A stretch of 64,000 nt of DNA from Nocardia sp. NRRL S-836 (GTDB lineage: Bacteria > Actinomycetota > Actinomycetes > Mycobacteriales > Pseudonocardiaceae), in contig NZ_LGDY01000107.1 of the NCBI RefSeq assembly GCF_001279525.1, positions 124,001-188,000 on the forward strand, written 5' to 3'. The notes beneath the pieces are model-generated. The model did no database searches. It was not told the origin of the DNA and saw nothing but the letters and a program-made list of their open reading frames with translations. The position numbers and the translations under genes are program-made. This document shows, in pieces, positions 50,606-60,367 of the stretch (position 1 is its first letter; every line of letters begins with the position of its first letter).

Positions 50606-52876
50606 GTGCACCTGCCCGATCTCCCGGTGAAGTCCGTCCTGCCCGAGCTCCTGCGCACCCTGGAGCACCACGGGTCGGCGGTTCTCGTCGCGCCGCCTGG
50701 CACCGGCAAGACCACGCTGGTCCCGCTGGCGCTGCCCGGCAAGGTCGTGGTCGCCGAGCCACGCCGGATCGCCGCCCGCGCCGCCGCCGCGCGCATGGCG
50801 AGCCTGCTGGGCGAACCGGTCGGCCACACCGTCGGCTACTCGGTGCGCGGCGACCGCAAGACCAGCCGGCACACCCGCATCGAGGTCGTGACCAGCGGTC
50901 TGCTCGTCCGCCGCCTGCAGCACGACCAGGAGCTCACCGGCGTCGGCACCGTCCTGCTCGACGAGTGCCACGAACGCCACCTCGACGCCGACCTGCTGCT
51001 CGCGCTCCTGCTGGACGCCAAAGCGGGCCTGCGGCCTGACCTCAGGCTGCTCGCGACGTCCGCGACCGTTGCCGCCCAACGACTCGCCGACCTGCTCGGC
51101 GACGCACCGGTCCTGCACACCGAGGCCCGCACGTTCGACACGACGATCACGTACGTGCCGCCGGCGCGCAACGAGCACATCGAGAACACCGTCGCGCGGG
51201 CCATCAACCGGGCGTTGTCCGAAGTGGACGGTGACGTGCTCGCGTTCCTGCCCGGCGTGCGCGAGATCAACCGCACGGCCCGCCTGCTGAACGCCGACAC
51301 GGTGGTGCTGCACGGCCAGCTCAAGGCAGCCGTGCAGGACGCCGCCCTCCAGCCCGGTCCGCGCCAGCGGGTCGTGCTCGCCACCAGCATCGCCGAGTCC
51401 AGCCTGACCGTGCCCGGCGTGCGGGCGGTCGTCGACGCCGGGCTGGCCCGCGTCCCGCGCGTCGACCACCGCCGCGGGCTCGCCGGCCTCGCGACGATCC
51501 GCGTGTCCCAGGCCGTCGCCGACCAGCGCGCCGGTCGCGCCGGACGTGAGGCGCCCGGCCGCGTCTACCGCTGCTGGCCCGAACACGAGCACTCGACGCT
51601 TCCCCGCTACCCCGAACCGGAGATCCGCACCGCCGACCTGACCCGGCTCGCGCTCGAGCTCGCCGTGTGGGGCACCCCGGACGGTTCCGGCCTGAACTGG
51701 TGGGACGCCCCGCCGGAGGGCGCGCTCAAGGCGGCCCAGGAGACGTTGACCGCGATCGGCGCGCTCGAACCGGACCGCCGCGACCGCATCGCGAGCGTCG
51801 GCCTGCACCCGCGCCTGGGCCGCGCGCTGATCGACGGCAGCGCACTCGCGGGCAACCGGACGGCCGCCGAGGTCGTGGCGTTGCTCGACGACAGCACCCA
51901 CCCCGCCACGACCGACCTGGCCACCGCTCTGAAGTCCCCCGGCAAGTGGCGCCAGGAGGCCAAGAAACTCGAAAAGCTCGGCACGAACCCGCAGGGCAAC
52001 GGTGACCCGGCCCTGGTCGTCGCCCTCGCCTACCCGGAGCGGCTGGCGAAGCGCAGGTCCAAGAACAGCACCGTCTACCTGATGGCCAACGGCACGGCCG
52101 TCGAGCACGACAACTCGCACTCCCAGTGGCTCGCGGTCGCGATCGCCGACCGCGAACCGGGCAGCAAGCACGGCCGCATCCGCCTCGCCGCGCCCGCCGA
52201 CGAAGAGCTCGCCGTCACGGCCGCCGCCGCACTCGTGCACACGGTCGACGACATCCGCTGGGACCGTGACGTCGTCGCGAACAGCGTCCGCAAGCTCGGC
52301 GCGATCACCCTGGACGAACGCCCGCTCAACGACCTGGCCAAGTCGCAGCAGGCACTGCGCATGGGCCTGGAGGCCGAGGGGCTGGGCTTGCTCAAGTGGA
52401 CCGACGCCGCCAAGCGCCTGCGCGAACGGATGGCGTTCCTGCACCGGACCCGCGACTGGCCCGCCGTGGACGACGAGAGCCTGATCCGCTCGCTCGACCT
52501 GGGCAAGGCGAAGAAGCGCTCCGACCTGGCCAAGATCGACACCGCGCAGGTGCTGCGGAACCTGCTGCCGTGGCCGGAGGCGGCCGAGTTCGACCAGCTC
52601 GCCCCGGAACGCATCGGCCAGGGCAAGGTCGACTACACCCAGGACGTCCCCGCGCTGCACGTGCGCATCCAGGACGCGATGAAGTGGGCCGACACGCCGA
52701 AGATCGCGGGCGTGCCGGTGGTGGTGCACCTGCTCTCCCCCGCGGGCCGGCCCACGGCCGTGACGAGCGACCTCAGGTCGTTCTGGCGCAACGGCTACCT
52801 GCGGGTCCGCAGCGAGCTGAAGGGCCGCTACCCCAAGCACCACTGGCCGGAACGCCCCTACGACAAGAGCAGGTGA
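50606..52876 (+). CDS. hrpB: ATP-dependent helicase HrpB (DEAH box)
   Basis: A 756-residue helicase from a GTG. Walker A is APPGTGKTT, motif Ia EPRRIAARA, the DEAH box reads DECHER, and motif III is SATV. Motif VI is QRAGRAGR, with an HA2 domain and the HrpB-specific C-terminus (SFWRNGYLRVRSELKGRYPKHHWPE). It unwinds RNA or DNA duplexes; its exact bacterial role is not settled. The next gene follows after ten bases. Confidence 0.92.
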   Translation: MHLPDLPVKSVLPELLRTLEHHGSAVLVAPPGTGKTTLVPLALPGKVVVAEPRRIAARAAAARMASLLGEPVGHTVGYSVRGDRKTSRHTRIEVVTSGLLVRRLQHDQELTGVGTVLLDECHERHLDADLLLALLLDAKAGLRPDLRLLATSATVAAQRLADLLGDAPVLHTEARTFDTTITYVPPARNEHIENTVARAINRALSEVDGDVLAFLPGVREINRTARLLNADTVVLHGQLKAAVQDAALQPGPRQRVVLATSIAESSLTVPGVRAVVDAGLARVPRVDHRRGLAGLATIRVSQAVADQRAGRAGREAPGRVYRCWPEHEHSTLPRYPEPEIRTADLTRLALELAVWGTPDGSGLNWWDAPPEGALKAAQETLTAIGALEPDRRDRIASVGLHPRLGRALIDGSALAGNRTAAEVVALLDDSTHPATTDLATALKSPGKWRQEAKKLEKLGTNPQGNGDPALVVALAYPERLAKRRSKNSTVYLMANGTAVEHDNSHSQWLAVAIADREPGSKHGRIRLAAPADEELAVTAAAALVHTVDDIRWDRDVVANSVRKLGAITLDERPLNDLAKSQQALRMGLEAEGLGLLKWTDAAKRLRERMAFLHRTRDWPAVDDESLIRSLDLGKAKKRSDLAKIDTAQVLRNLLPWPEAAEFDQLAPERIGQGKVDYTQDVPALHVRIQDAMKWADTPKIAGVPVVVHLLSPAGRPTAVTSDLRSFWRNGYLRVRSELKGRYPKHHWPERPYDKSR

Positions 52877-52886
52877 GGGGCGGGCC

Positions 52887-53960
52887 ATGGCACACATCGC
52901 GATCTTCCTGCTCCCCGAGCGCGGTCACGTGCTGCCCGCGCTCGGGCTGGCCGAGGAGCTCGTGCGCCGCGGGCACCGGGTGAGCGTCCCGGTGCCCGCA
53001 CCGCTCGCCGCCGCCGTGTCGAGCACCGGTGCCACGCCGCGGTGCCACGACACGACGCTCAGCTTCCCGCTGCCCGCCGAGCTGCACTTCGCGGCCAGGG
53101 CGGTGTTCGCCGACGCCGAGGCCACGCTTCCGGTGCTGGAGCGGCTCTTCCGCGCCGATCCGCCGGACCTCGTGCTGTGGGACATCGCCGCCTGGGCGGG
53201 TGCGCTGGTCGCGCGCCGGCTGGGCGTGCCGGACCTGTTGGTGGAGAGCCTGCTGTCCAGCAACGGGCACTGGTCGCTCGGTGACGCCGCCGTGCCGTCC
53301 ACCGGGTTCGGCCCGGACGTTGTCGAGTTCTTCACCAGGGTGCACGGGTTCGTCGGCAGCGCGCTGCCGGAGTTCATGACGGGTGTGCGCAGGCGGATCG
53401 CCCTGTTCCCCAGGGAGTTCCAGCCGGAGGGCGACACGTTCGGCGACTGGCACGCGTTCGTCGGCCCGTGCCTGACCTCGCGGCCGTTCCAGGCGCCGTG
53501 GACGCCGCCGGGCGGACCGGTGGTGCTCGCGACGGCCGCGGTCGAGGAGTGCGCGGAGGCGGCGATCGGCATGCCGTGGCACCTGGTCACGACGGGCGGC
53601 CGGGCGGCGTCGAACGTCGAGGTGCACGACGACGTCCCGCAGCTGCGGGTGCTGGAGCACGCCGCCGTCTTCGTCACGAACGGCGGGATGGCAGGGGTGA
53701 TGGAGGCGCTGCACCACGGCGTGCCCATGATCGTCGTGCCGCGGATGACCGACCAGCGCCTCAACGGCCAGCGGGTCGAGGAGCTCGGTCTGGGCGTGGT
53801 GCTCGACACCGCGACCGCGGAGGGCGTGCGGTCGTTGGTCGACCAGCTGGCCTCGGACTCGGCGATCTCCGCACGCGTCGAGGACATGCAGCGGATGATC
53901 CACCGGGCGGGCGGCAGCACCGCCGCCGCGGACGTCGTCGAAGAGGAGCTGGCACGGTGA
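52887..53960 (+). CDS. GT1-family (UGT/MGT-like) glycosyltransferase
   Basis: A 357-residue GT-B enzyme. HIAIFLLPERGHVLPALGLAEELVRRGHRVSV is the acceptor-side start. The nucleotide-sugar motif includes HAAVFVTNGGMAGVMEALHHGVPMIVVPRMTDQRLNGQRVEELGLG. The catalytic His lies in ERGHV. The family glycosylates macrolides and other small lipophilic compounds, and MGTs confer macrolide resistance in streptomycetes. The following HD gene overlaps its stop. Confidence 0.85.
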   Translation: MAHIAIFLLPERGHVLPALGLAEELVRRGHRVSVPVPAPLAAAVSSTGATPRCHDTTLSFPLPAELHFAARAVFADAEATLPVLERLFRADPPDLVLWDIAAWAGALVARRLGVPDLLVESLLSSNGHWSLGDAAVPSTGFGPDVVEFFTRVHGFVGSALPEFMTGVRRRIALFPREFQPEGDTFGDWHAFVGPCLTSRPFQAPWTPPGGPVVLATAAVEECAEAAIGMPWHLVTTGGRAASNVEVHDDVPQLRVLEHAAVFVTNGGMAGVMEALHHGVPMIVVPRMTDQRLNGQRVEELGLGVVLDTATAEGVRSLVDQLASDSAISARVEDMQRMIHRAGGSTAAADVVEEELAR

Positions 53961-54559
53961 GACGGATCTGGGACGACGCGGTTCGGGCGCTGGGTGGCAC
54001 ACCGGACGCGGGTGACCTGGCCGAACGCTACGCCGAGCCGCACCGGGCCTACCACAACACCTTCCACGTGGTGACGGTCGTGCGCGACTCCTCCGCACTC
54101 GCGGACGCCTTCGCGTTCTCCGTGGAGGAACGGGCGGTCCTCGCCCTCGCCGCGTGCGCGCACGACGTGATCTACGACGGCAAGCCCGGTGACGACGAAC
54201 GCGCCAGCGCGCAGTGGGCCCGTGACCGCCTTGCGGGACTGGACGAACAGCACATCGCCCGCGTGGAGTCGTTGGTGCTGGCCACGATCACGCACTCGTC
54301 CGACGACCCGCTCGCACACGTGCTGCTGGACGCCGACCTCGCGATCCTCGGTTCGGAACCCGAGCACTACGAGCGCTACCGGCAGGCCGTGCGCCGCGAG
54401 TACGCGCGGTACGACGACCCGGCGTGGCGCACCGGACGGGCCGCGGTGCTGAGGTCGTTGCTGGAGCGCGACGACCTCTACGTGACCGAGCCCGCGCGGC
54501 AGCTGTGGGACGCCGCCGCGCGGAGCAACCTGGCCCGCGAGCTTCAGTCCCTGGCGTAG
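53957..54559 (+). CDS. HD-domain metal-dependent phosphohydrolase-like protein
   Basis: A 200-residue helical protein. The metal ligands are YHNTFHVV, AACAHDVIYDG (the HD pair), ATITHSSDD and LDADLAIL. This matches the predicted metal-dependent HD superfamily (YppE/COG4339-like), substrate unknown. The GTG start overlaps the GT1 stop. Its 3' end overlaps the convergent racemase gene by about 16 bases. Confidence 0.85.
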   Translation: MRRIWDDAVRALGGTPDAGDLAERYAEPHRAYHNTFHVVTVVRDSSALADAFAFSVEERAVLALAACAHDVIYDGKPGDDERASAQWARDRLAGLDEQHIARVESLVLATITHSSDDPLAHVLLDADLAILGSEPEHYERYRQAVRREYARYDDPAWRTGRAAVLRSLLERDDLYVTEPARQLWDAAARSNLARELQSLA

Positions 54560-55647
54560 AGCACGCGGGTGGCGGTGGTGAAGCGCCGCAGGGTCTCCGG
54601 GATCGGCTCGACGCCGATGCCCGGCCCGGCCGGAACGCGCATGAACCCGTCCACCAGCTCGAACGGCTCCGTGAGGTCCTCCGCGAAGTAGCGGCGCGAC
54701 GCCGACACGTCACCGGGCAGCACGAAACCGGGCAACGCGGCCAGCGCGAGGTTCGGCCCACGCCCGACACCGGTCTCCAGCATCCCGCCGCACCACACCG
54801 GAACGCCGTGCGCCACCGCGACGTCGTGGATCCGGCGCGCCTCCAGGTACCCGCCGACCCGCGCGGGCTTGACGTTGATCACCCGGCACGCGTCGAGCGC
54901 GATCGCCGTGGCCGCGTCCTTCGCCGAGGTGATCGACTCGTCCAGGCAGATCGGCGTGCGGATCCGCTGTGCCAGCAGGGCGTGGCCGCGGAGGTCGTCC
55001 TCTTCGAGGGGTTGTTCCACCAGCAGCAGGCCGAACTCGTCCAGGCGGCGCAGGTGGTCGGCGTCGGCCAGCGTGTAGGCGGTGTTCGCGTCGACCTGCA
55101 GCAGGACGTCGCCGAAGCGCTCGCGGACCGCGCGGACGGGGTCGACGTCCCAGCCCGGCTCGATCTTGAGCTTGATCCGCGCGTAGCCCTGCGCCAGGTA
55201 GTCCTCGACGTCCGCGAGCAGCTCCGGGATCGAGTCCTTGATCCCCACCGAGACACCGGCGGGGACTTCGTCGGCCGTGGCACCCAGGAACGTGCCGATC
55301 GGCATCCCGAACGAGCGCAGCTCGGCGTCCAGGACCGCGGTCTCCAGCGCGGCCTTGGCGAGCTTGTGGCCCTTGACCGCGTGCGTCCTCGGCCCGACCG
55401 CCGCAGCGGTGACCTCCGGTGTCACCCGCGGCACGAGGTGCTCGGCCAGCACCAGCTCCGCGGCGGCGACGAACTCCGAGCAGTACAGCGGTTCCGGGTC
55501 GGCCGCGAACTCCGACCAGCCCTCCGCGGTGTCCGTGACGACGCGCAGCAGGAACGTGTCCTTCGTCGTCATCGTGCCGAACGACGTGCGGAACGGCGAC
55601 ACCAGCGGGATCGCGACGTGCAGCAACTCGACCCGGTCGATCCTCAT
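54544..55647 (-). CDS. Enolase-superfamily o-succinylbenzoate synthase / N-succinylamino-acid racemase
   Basis: A 367-residue TIM-barrel enzyme. The catalytic lysine is in YARIKLKIEPG, the metal ligands in LLQVDANTAYTL, LLVEQPLEEDD and TPICLDESI, and the second lysine in RVINVKPARVGG. OSBS and NSAR activities share this family. Its start overlaps a COG3375-like GNAT gene stop and an amino-acid permease lies upstream, the arrangement described for N-succinylamino-acid racemase pathways, so I favour NSAR over menaquinone synthesis. Confidence 0.88.
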   Translation of the reverse strand: MRIDRVELLHVAIPLVSPFRTSFGTMTTKDTFLLRVVTDTAEGWSEFAADPEPLYCSEFVAAAELVLAEHLVPRVTPEVTAAAVGPRTHAVKGHKLAKAALETAVLDAELRSFGMPIGTFLGATADEVPAGVSVGIKDSIPELLADVEDYLAQGYARIKLKIEPGWDVDPVRAVRERFGDVLLQVDANTAYTLADADHLRRLDEFGLLLVEQPLEEDDLRGHALLAQRIRTPICLDESITSAKDAATAIALDACRVINVKPARVGGYLEARRIHDVAVAHGVPVWCGGMLETGVGRGPNLALAALPGFVLPGDVSASRRYFAEDLTEPFELVDGFMRVPAGPGIGVEPIPETLRRFTTATRVLYARD

Positions 55648-56363
55648 CCGCGCCGCTCCAGCTCGTACCAGCCGTCACGGGACATCGACGTGGCGACGAA
55701 GCCGCGGTCGAAGGCGTCGACGAACACCTCCCGCACCGCCTCACGCCACTGCCGTGCCCGCTCCGGCGACTCCTTGCGCACCTGGACGATGTCGTGTGGC
55801 ACCCGGCACCAGATCCGTTCGCCGTCGGTGCGCCGCAACGGTTCCCCGTCGGGCGCGGTCGCGGTGACCTCGCCGCGCGGCTCGGACTCGTGCGCAACGG
55901 CGGTGCCGGTCAGGTCCCACCGCACGGTGAGCCGGTCGGACTCGCCGTCGTTGACGCCGTCGTTCATCGGCCCGTAGAAGTCCACCGTGTACTCGGTGAC
56001 GACGGCGCCGAGCTTCACCAGGTTGAACCGGGCGTTGCGCGCCACCAGCGGGTCGTAGGTCCAGCGCATCGACCGCGCGCCGAGCCCGGCCGCCCACTGC
56101 TTCTGCGCGAGCTTCAACGGGAGGCCGACGCCGGGTGCGGCGGCGGCGATCATCGAGTACGCCGAGCCGTCCGGGCAGAACAGCCCGGTCGTGGCACCGA
56201 CCAGCTCGTCGCCGTCGAACGCGCCGATCGTCGCGCCGCCCGCGTGCCGGACGCAGTGCAGAGTCTCGGTGGACAGCACGTCGACGCTGGTCTCCCACAC
56301 GTCCGCGTAGTACCGCGCCGCCCTGGCGATGCCGGGCACGTCAGTGATCGCCTGGAACCGCAA
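55644..56363 (-). CDS. GNAT acyltransferase paired with the racemase (COG3375-like)
   Basis: A 239-residue protein from a TTG preceded by AGGAAGG. ETLHCVRHAGGATIGAFDGDELVGATTGLFC and SMRWTYDPLVARNARFNLVKLGAVVTEYTVDFYGPMNDGVNDGESDRLTVRW are typical of the large GNAT proteins found beside NSAR genes. There the enzyme succinylates D-amino acids for racemisation. It is coupled to the racemase (ATGA) and overlaps the permease end. Confidence 0.82.
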   Translation of the reverse strand: MRFQAITDVPGIARAARYYADVWETSVDVLSTETLHCVRHAGGATIGAFDGDELVGATTGLFCPDGSAYSMIAAAAPGVGLPLKLAQKQWAAGLGARSMRWTYDPLVARNARFNLVKLGAVVTEYTVDFYGPMNDGVNDGESDRLTVRWDLTGTAVAHESEPRGEVTATAPDGEPLRRTDGERIWCRVPHDIVQVRKESPERARQWREAVREVFVDAFDRGFVATSMSRDGWYELERRG

Positions 56364-57753
56364 GGCGCGCCTTCCTGATGCTGTAACCGAAGTAGATGAC
56401 GAACCCGAGCGCCATCCAGGCGAGGAACGCGATCCACGTGTCCAGGCCGAGGCTGAACATCATGTAGACGCAGAACGCCAGCCCCAGCAGCGGCGTGACC
56501 GGCGAGAGCGGCACCCGGAAGCTGCGCGGCCGGTCCGGTTCCGTGCGGCGCAGGATGATCACCGCGATGTTGACCAGCCCGAACGCGAACAGCGTGCCGA
56601 TGCTGGTCGCGTCCGCCAGCGACCCCAGCGGCACGAGCGCGGCGAGCACCGCGATGAACAGGCCCACGACGACGGTGTTGACGAACGGCACGCCGGTGCG
56701 CGGGCTGAGCTTCGCGAAGATCGACGGCACGAGCCCGTCGCGCGACATCGCGTAGAGGATGCGCGTCTGTCCGTAGAGGACGGTCAGCACCACGGACGTC
56801 GTCGCGACCACGGCACCGATCGACAGCAGGATCGGCCAGATCGCGCCGTCGACGTTGTCGGTCAGCACCCGGCTCAGCGCGGCCTCGGTGCCCTCGAACG
56901 ACTGCCACGGCATCGCCCCGACCGCCGCGAGCGCGACCGCGCAGTACAGCGCCGTGATCACGACCAGTGACAGGATGATCGCCCGCGGCAGGTCGCGCTG
57001 CGGGTTCTCCGCCTCCTCACCGGCGGTCGACGCGGCGTCGAACCCGATGTAGGAGAAGAACAACGTGGCCGCGCCCGCGCTCATGCCCGCGAGGCCCAGC
57101 GGGAACAGCGGCTGCAGGTTGCCGGCCTTGAGCGCCGTGAACGCCACCGCGCAGAACATGATGAGCGCGCCGATCTTGATGTACACGAGGATCGTGTTCG
57201 TGCGCGCGCTGCCCCTGGCGCCGCCCAGCAGCACCAGCATCGAGATGACCACGACCAGCACGGCCGGGATGTTGACGACCCCACCGGCACCCGGCGGCTG
57301 GCTCAGCACGTCCGGGATCCGCAGCCCCGTGACGAGGTGCAGCAGCTCGTTGACGTACTGCCCCCACCCGACCGCGACCGCCGCCACCGACACGCCGTAC
57401 TCCAGCACGAGGCACCAGCCGCACACCCAGGCAACGATCTCACCGAGCGTGGCGTAGGTGTAGGAGTACGAGGAGCCGGACGCCGGGATCAGGCCGGCGA
57501 GCTCGGCGTAGGACAGCGCGGAGAACAACGCGGTGATGCCCGCGAGCACGAACGAGACCACGATCGCCGGACCGGCCAGCGGCACCGCCTCGCCGAGCAC
57601 CACGAAGATGCCGGTGCCCAGCGTCGCGCCGATGCTGATCATCGTGAGGTGGCCGACGCCGAGCGTGCGCCGCAGCTCGCCGCCGGGATGGGTCAGCTGG
57701 TCGATCGGCTTGCGCCGCAACACCCGCGCCCCGATGCGCTGATCGTTCCTCAT
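56341..57753 (-). CDS. APC-superfamily amino-acid permease
   Basis: A 470-residue membrane protein with about 12-13 helices. MISIGATLGTGIFVVLGEAVPLAGPA is the conserved first helix, ATLFFSYIGFDAASTAGEEAENPQRDLPRAI the motif after helix 6, and GQTRILYAMSRDGLVP the loop of cationic amino-acid transporters. It imports amino acids by proton symport. It leads the operon with the GNAT and racemase genes, suggesting uptake of the amino acid they convert. Confidence 0.9.
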   Translation of the reverse strand: MRNDQRIGARVLRRKPIDQLTHPGGELRRTLGVGHLTMISIGATLGTGIFVVLGEAVPLAGPAIVVSFVLAGITALFSALSYAELAGLIPASGSSYSYTYATLGEIVAWVCGWCLVLEYGVSVAAVAVGWGQYVNELLHLVTGLRIPDVLSQPPGAGGVVNIPAVLVVVISMLVLLGGARGSARTNTILVYIKIGALIMFCAVAFTALKAGNLQPLFPLGLAGMSAGAATLFFSYIGFDAASTAGEEAENPQRDLPRAIILSLVVITALYCAVALAAVGAMPWQSFEGTEAALSRVLTDNVDGAIWPILLSIGAVVATTSVVLTVLYGQTRILYAMSRDGLVPSIFAKLSPRTGVPFVNTVVVGLFIAVLAALVPLGSLADATSIGTLFAFGLVNIAVIILRRTEPDRPRSFRVPLSPVTPLLGLAFCVYMMFSLGLDTWIAFLAWMALGFVIYFGYSIRKARLAVPGDH

Positions 57754-57781
57754 CGAGCCAACATAACGCCCTGGCCGGGAC

Positions 57782-58726
57782 CTACCCGCCGGCAACCGGC
57801 CGGAACGTGCGGCGGTATGTGTCCGGTGGCACACCCACGGTCCGGTGGAAGTGCCGGCGCAGCGTCGTCGCGGTGCCCATGCCCGCCGCCTCCGCGATGA
57901 GGTCGACGCTGTCGTCGGTCAGCTCCAGCAGCTCCTGCGCGCGCCGGATGCGTTGCGTGTGCAGCCACTGCAACGGCGTCGTGCCCGTGACGTCCTTGAA
58001 CAGCCGGGTGAGGTGCCGCGAGCTCATGTTCGCCTGCCGCGCCAGGTCCTCGACGGTCACCGGCTGGTCGAGCCGCCGGCTCACCCACTCGAACAGCTCC
58101 GTCAGCGGGTGCCCCTCCCCCGTCGGCACCGGCGCGAGCACGAACTGCGCCTGCCCGCCGTCGCGGTGCGGTGGCACCACGAGCCGCCGCGCCGCCGTGT
58201 TGGCCGTGGCGACGCCGTGGTCGCGGCGGATCAGGTGCAGGCTCAGGTCGATCGCCGCCGCCTTGCCCGCGGACGTGAGCACCTGGCCGTTGTCGACGTA
58301 GAGCACGTCCGGGTCGACCTCGACCCGCGGGTAGCGGCGGGCCAGCACGTCGGTGTGCGCCCAGTGCGTGGTCGCGCGCAGCCCGTCCAGCAGTCCCGCC
58401 TCGGCCAGCACGAACGCACCCGTGCACAGCGAGACGATCCGCGCACCGTTGGCGTGGGCGGCCGTGACGGCGCCGACCAGGCGCGGGTCGACCGGCTGGT
58501 CCACGTCCTCGATCGCGGGCACGACCACGGTGTCCGCGCGGTGGAGCTGTTCGAGCGGCAGGTCCGGCTCCAGCGTGAACCGGCCGACGCGCACGGGCTC
58601 GTCGCCGCACACGACCACCCGGTAGCCGAGCTGGGGCGCGGTGAAGATCTCGTAGGTCGCGGTCAGCTCGAAGTGCAGCATCCCGCCGGTCACAGCGAAC
58701 GCGAGCATGTCCGGAATTGTACGCAT
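57782..58726 (-). CDS. GlxA-type AraC regulator (DJ-1/PfpI plus AraC HTH)
   Basis: A 314-residue protein. The N-terminal class I amidotransferase-like domain has GARIVSLCTGAFVLAEAGLLDG and ATTHWAH; the cysteine sits in the nucleophile elbow. The C-terminal AraC HTH has VEDLARQANMSSRHLTRLFKDVTGTTPLQWL and IAEAAGMGTATTLRRHFHRTVGVPPDTYRR. It is divergent from a saccharopine dehydrogenase-like gene, its probable target. Confidence 0.9.
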   Translation of the reverse strand: MRTIPDMLAFAVTGGMLHFELTATYEIFTAPQLGYRVVVCGDEPVRVGRFTLEPDLPLEQLHRADTVVVPAIEDVDQPVDPRLVGAVTAAHANGARIVSLCTGAFVLAEAGLLDGLRATTHWAHTDVLARRYPRVEVDPDVLYVDNGQVLTSAGKAAAIDLSLHLIRRDHGVATANTAARRLVVPPHRDGGQAQFVLAPVPTGEGHPLTELFEWVSRRLDQPVTVEDLARQANMSSRHLTRLFKDVTGTTPLQWLHTQRIRRAQELLELTDDSVDLIAEAAGMGTATTLRRHFHRTVGVPPDTYRRTFRPVAGG

Positions 58727-58779
58727 CGTGTCGTTCCGGACACTGGCCCGCACCTCGTCCGACTGTGACGCTGGTCCAC

Positions 58780-59703
58780 ATGGGACACAAGGTCGCGGTT
58801 TACGGCGCATCCGGCCACACCGGTCGGTTCGTCCTGGCGGAACTGGAGAAGCGCGGCTTCGAGCCGTGGCCGTTCGGCCGTGCGCAGGCAGCGGCGGACG
58901 ACCCGGTCGCACTCGACCGGGCCCTCACCGGTGCCGCCGCGGTGGTCAACACGGCCGGCCCGTTCGCGGTGACCGCCGCCCCGCTGGTCGCCGCGGCGGA
59001 ACGCGCGGGCATCCCGTACGTCGACGTGGCCGCCGAGATCGAGGCGAACGCCGACACGTTCGCCCGCGGCGCCGCGGTCCCGGTCGTGCCCGCGATGGCG
59101 TTCTTCGGCGGCCTGGCCGACCTGCTGGTCACCGCCGCGATGGCCGACTGGCCGGCCGCGGACGAGGCGCACGTCGCCTACGGGCTGAGCGGCTGGCAGC
59201 CGACGCCCGGCACGCTCGCCGCGGGCGCGGTCTCCCGGGACCGCCGCGGCGGCCGGCGGGTCCGGTTCCACGACGGCCGGCTCGAGTACCACGACACCCC
59301 GCCGCCCGTTCTGACCTGGGAGTTCCCCAGCGGACCACGCGAGGTCATCGGCGAGTTCTCGATGGCCGACGTCGTCACCGTGCCCAGCCACCTGGCCATT
59401 CCGTCCGTCACCTCGTACATGTCGGTCACGGCGGCGCGGGGCCTCGCGGCCGCCGGTGCGCGGGAGGAGCCGGAGACGTTCGAGGTGGACGTGGTGGTGC
59501 GGCGGGGTGGTGAGGAACGCCGGGCCTGCGTTGCCGGGCGCGACATCTACGCCGTCAGCGCGCCGTTGGCCGTGGAGGCGGTCCAACGCTTGCTCACCGG
59601 GCGCTTCCGGGTGACCGGCGTGGCGTCGGCGGGCGCGATGTTCGACGCCGCCGACTTCCTGCAGTCGCTCTCGGACGTCATTCCGGCCACGCGCTGTTCG
59701 TGA
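58780..59703 (+). CDS. Saccharopine dehydrogenase-like oxidoreductase
   Basis: A 307-residue protein. VAVYGASGHTGRFVLAELEKRGFEPWPFGR is a GxxGxxG nucleotide-binding start, AAVVNTAGPFAVTAAPLVAAAERAGIPYVDVAAE follows, and the rest resembles trans-acting enoyl reductases of the saccharopine dehydrogenase family. The substrate is unknown. A GTG 15 bases upstream could also be used. Confidence 0.82.
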   Translation: MGHKVAVYGASGHTGRFVLAELEKRGFEPWPFGRAQAAADDPVALDRALTGAAAVVNTAGPFAVTAAPLVAAAERAGIPYVDVAAEIEANADTFARGAAVPVVPAMAFFGGLADLLVTAAMADWPAADEAHVAYGLSGWQPTPGTLAAGAVSRDRRGGRRVRFHDGRLEYHDTPPPVLTWEFPSGPREVIGEFSMADVVTVPSHLAIPSVTSYMSVTAARGLAAAGAREEPETFEVDVVVRRGGEERRACVAGRDIYAVSAPLAVEAVQRLLTGRFRVTGVASAGAMFDAADFLQSLSDVIPATRCS

Positions 59704-60316
59704 TGATCTCCACGAAGTCCGTGCGCCGGAAGTCGGGATCGAAGTGGGCGAGCACGTCGTCGTTCATCGTCCCGAAGGTCGTGTCCGGCCGGTGCGCCAT
59801 GCCGTCGTAGAACGTCTTGAGGATCCGGTTCTTGAAGTCCGGCCGCGGGTGCGCCGCCACGACCTCGGCCCGTTGCCGCTCGGTCAGCTCGTCCAGGCCC
59901 TGCCCGAGCACGTCGGTCTCCACGCCCAGCGACACCACCGCGACCTCCGGCGCCAGGTACATCGGCACCTCCGGCGTCGTGTGCAACGCGATCGCCAGCC
60001 ACACCGTGCGCGCGTCGTGCTCGCCACGGCCGTGCTCCAGCAGGAACGTCCGCGCGGCCTCGGCGCCGTCGATCTCGAACCGCCGGTCCTTCGCCGCGTA
60101 GCCGGCGGTCAGCCCCAGGTCGTGGAACAACCCGCCCACGTACGCCAGCTCCGGGTCGACCTCCAGCCCGCGCGCCGCCGCCTTCAGCGACCCCCACAGG
60201 AACACCCGCCGCGAGTGGTGGAACACCGTGTCGTCCGCCGCCTCGCGCACCAGCTCCGTCGCCGCGCGCACCAGTTCCGTGTCGGGGATCTCCACCCCTG
60301 CGATGAACTCAGCCAT
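59678..60316 (-). CDS. HD-domain phosphohydrolase-like protein
   Basis: A 212-residue protein. HHSRRVFLWGSL, YVGGLFHDLGLTAGY (the HD pair) and AIALHTTPEV supply metal ligands. This resembles the HD proteins related to cyanamide hydratase, whose real substrates are mostly unknown. It overlaps the convergent oxidoreductase by 26 bases and follows a second GlxA-type regulator on the same strand. Confidence 0.82.
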   Translation of the reverse strand: MAEFIAGVEIPDTELVRAATELVREAADDTVFHHSRRVFLWGSLKAAARGLEVDPELAYVGGLFHDLGLTAGYAAKDRRFEIDGAEAARTFLLEHGRGEHDARTVWLAIALHTTPEVPMYLAPEVAVVSLGVETDVLGQGLDELTERQRAEVVAAHPRPDFKNRILKTFYDGMAHRPDTTFGTMNDDVLAHFDPDFRRTDFVEIITNSAWPE

Positions 60317-60367
60317 GGCTCCATGGTTGGCGAGGACCGGCCGGCCTCCCACCGCTGAACCGGACCG

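Noticed and set aside
50414..52897. 827-residue minus-strand ORF opposite hrpB
   Set aside because: Low-complexity shadow of hrpB, which carries the DEAH helicase motifs.
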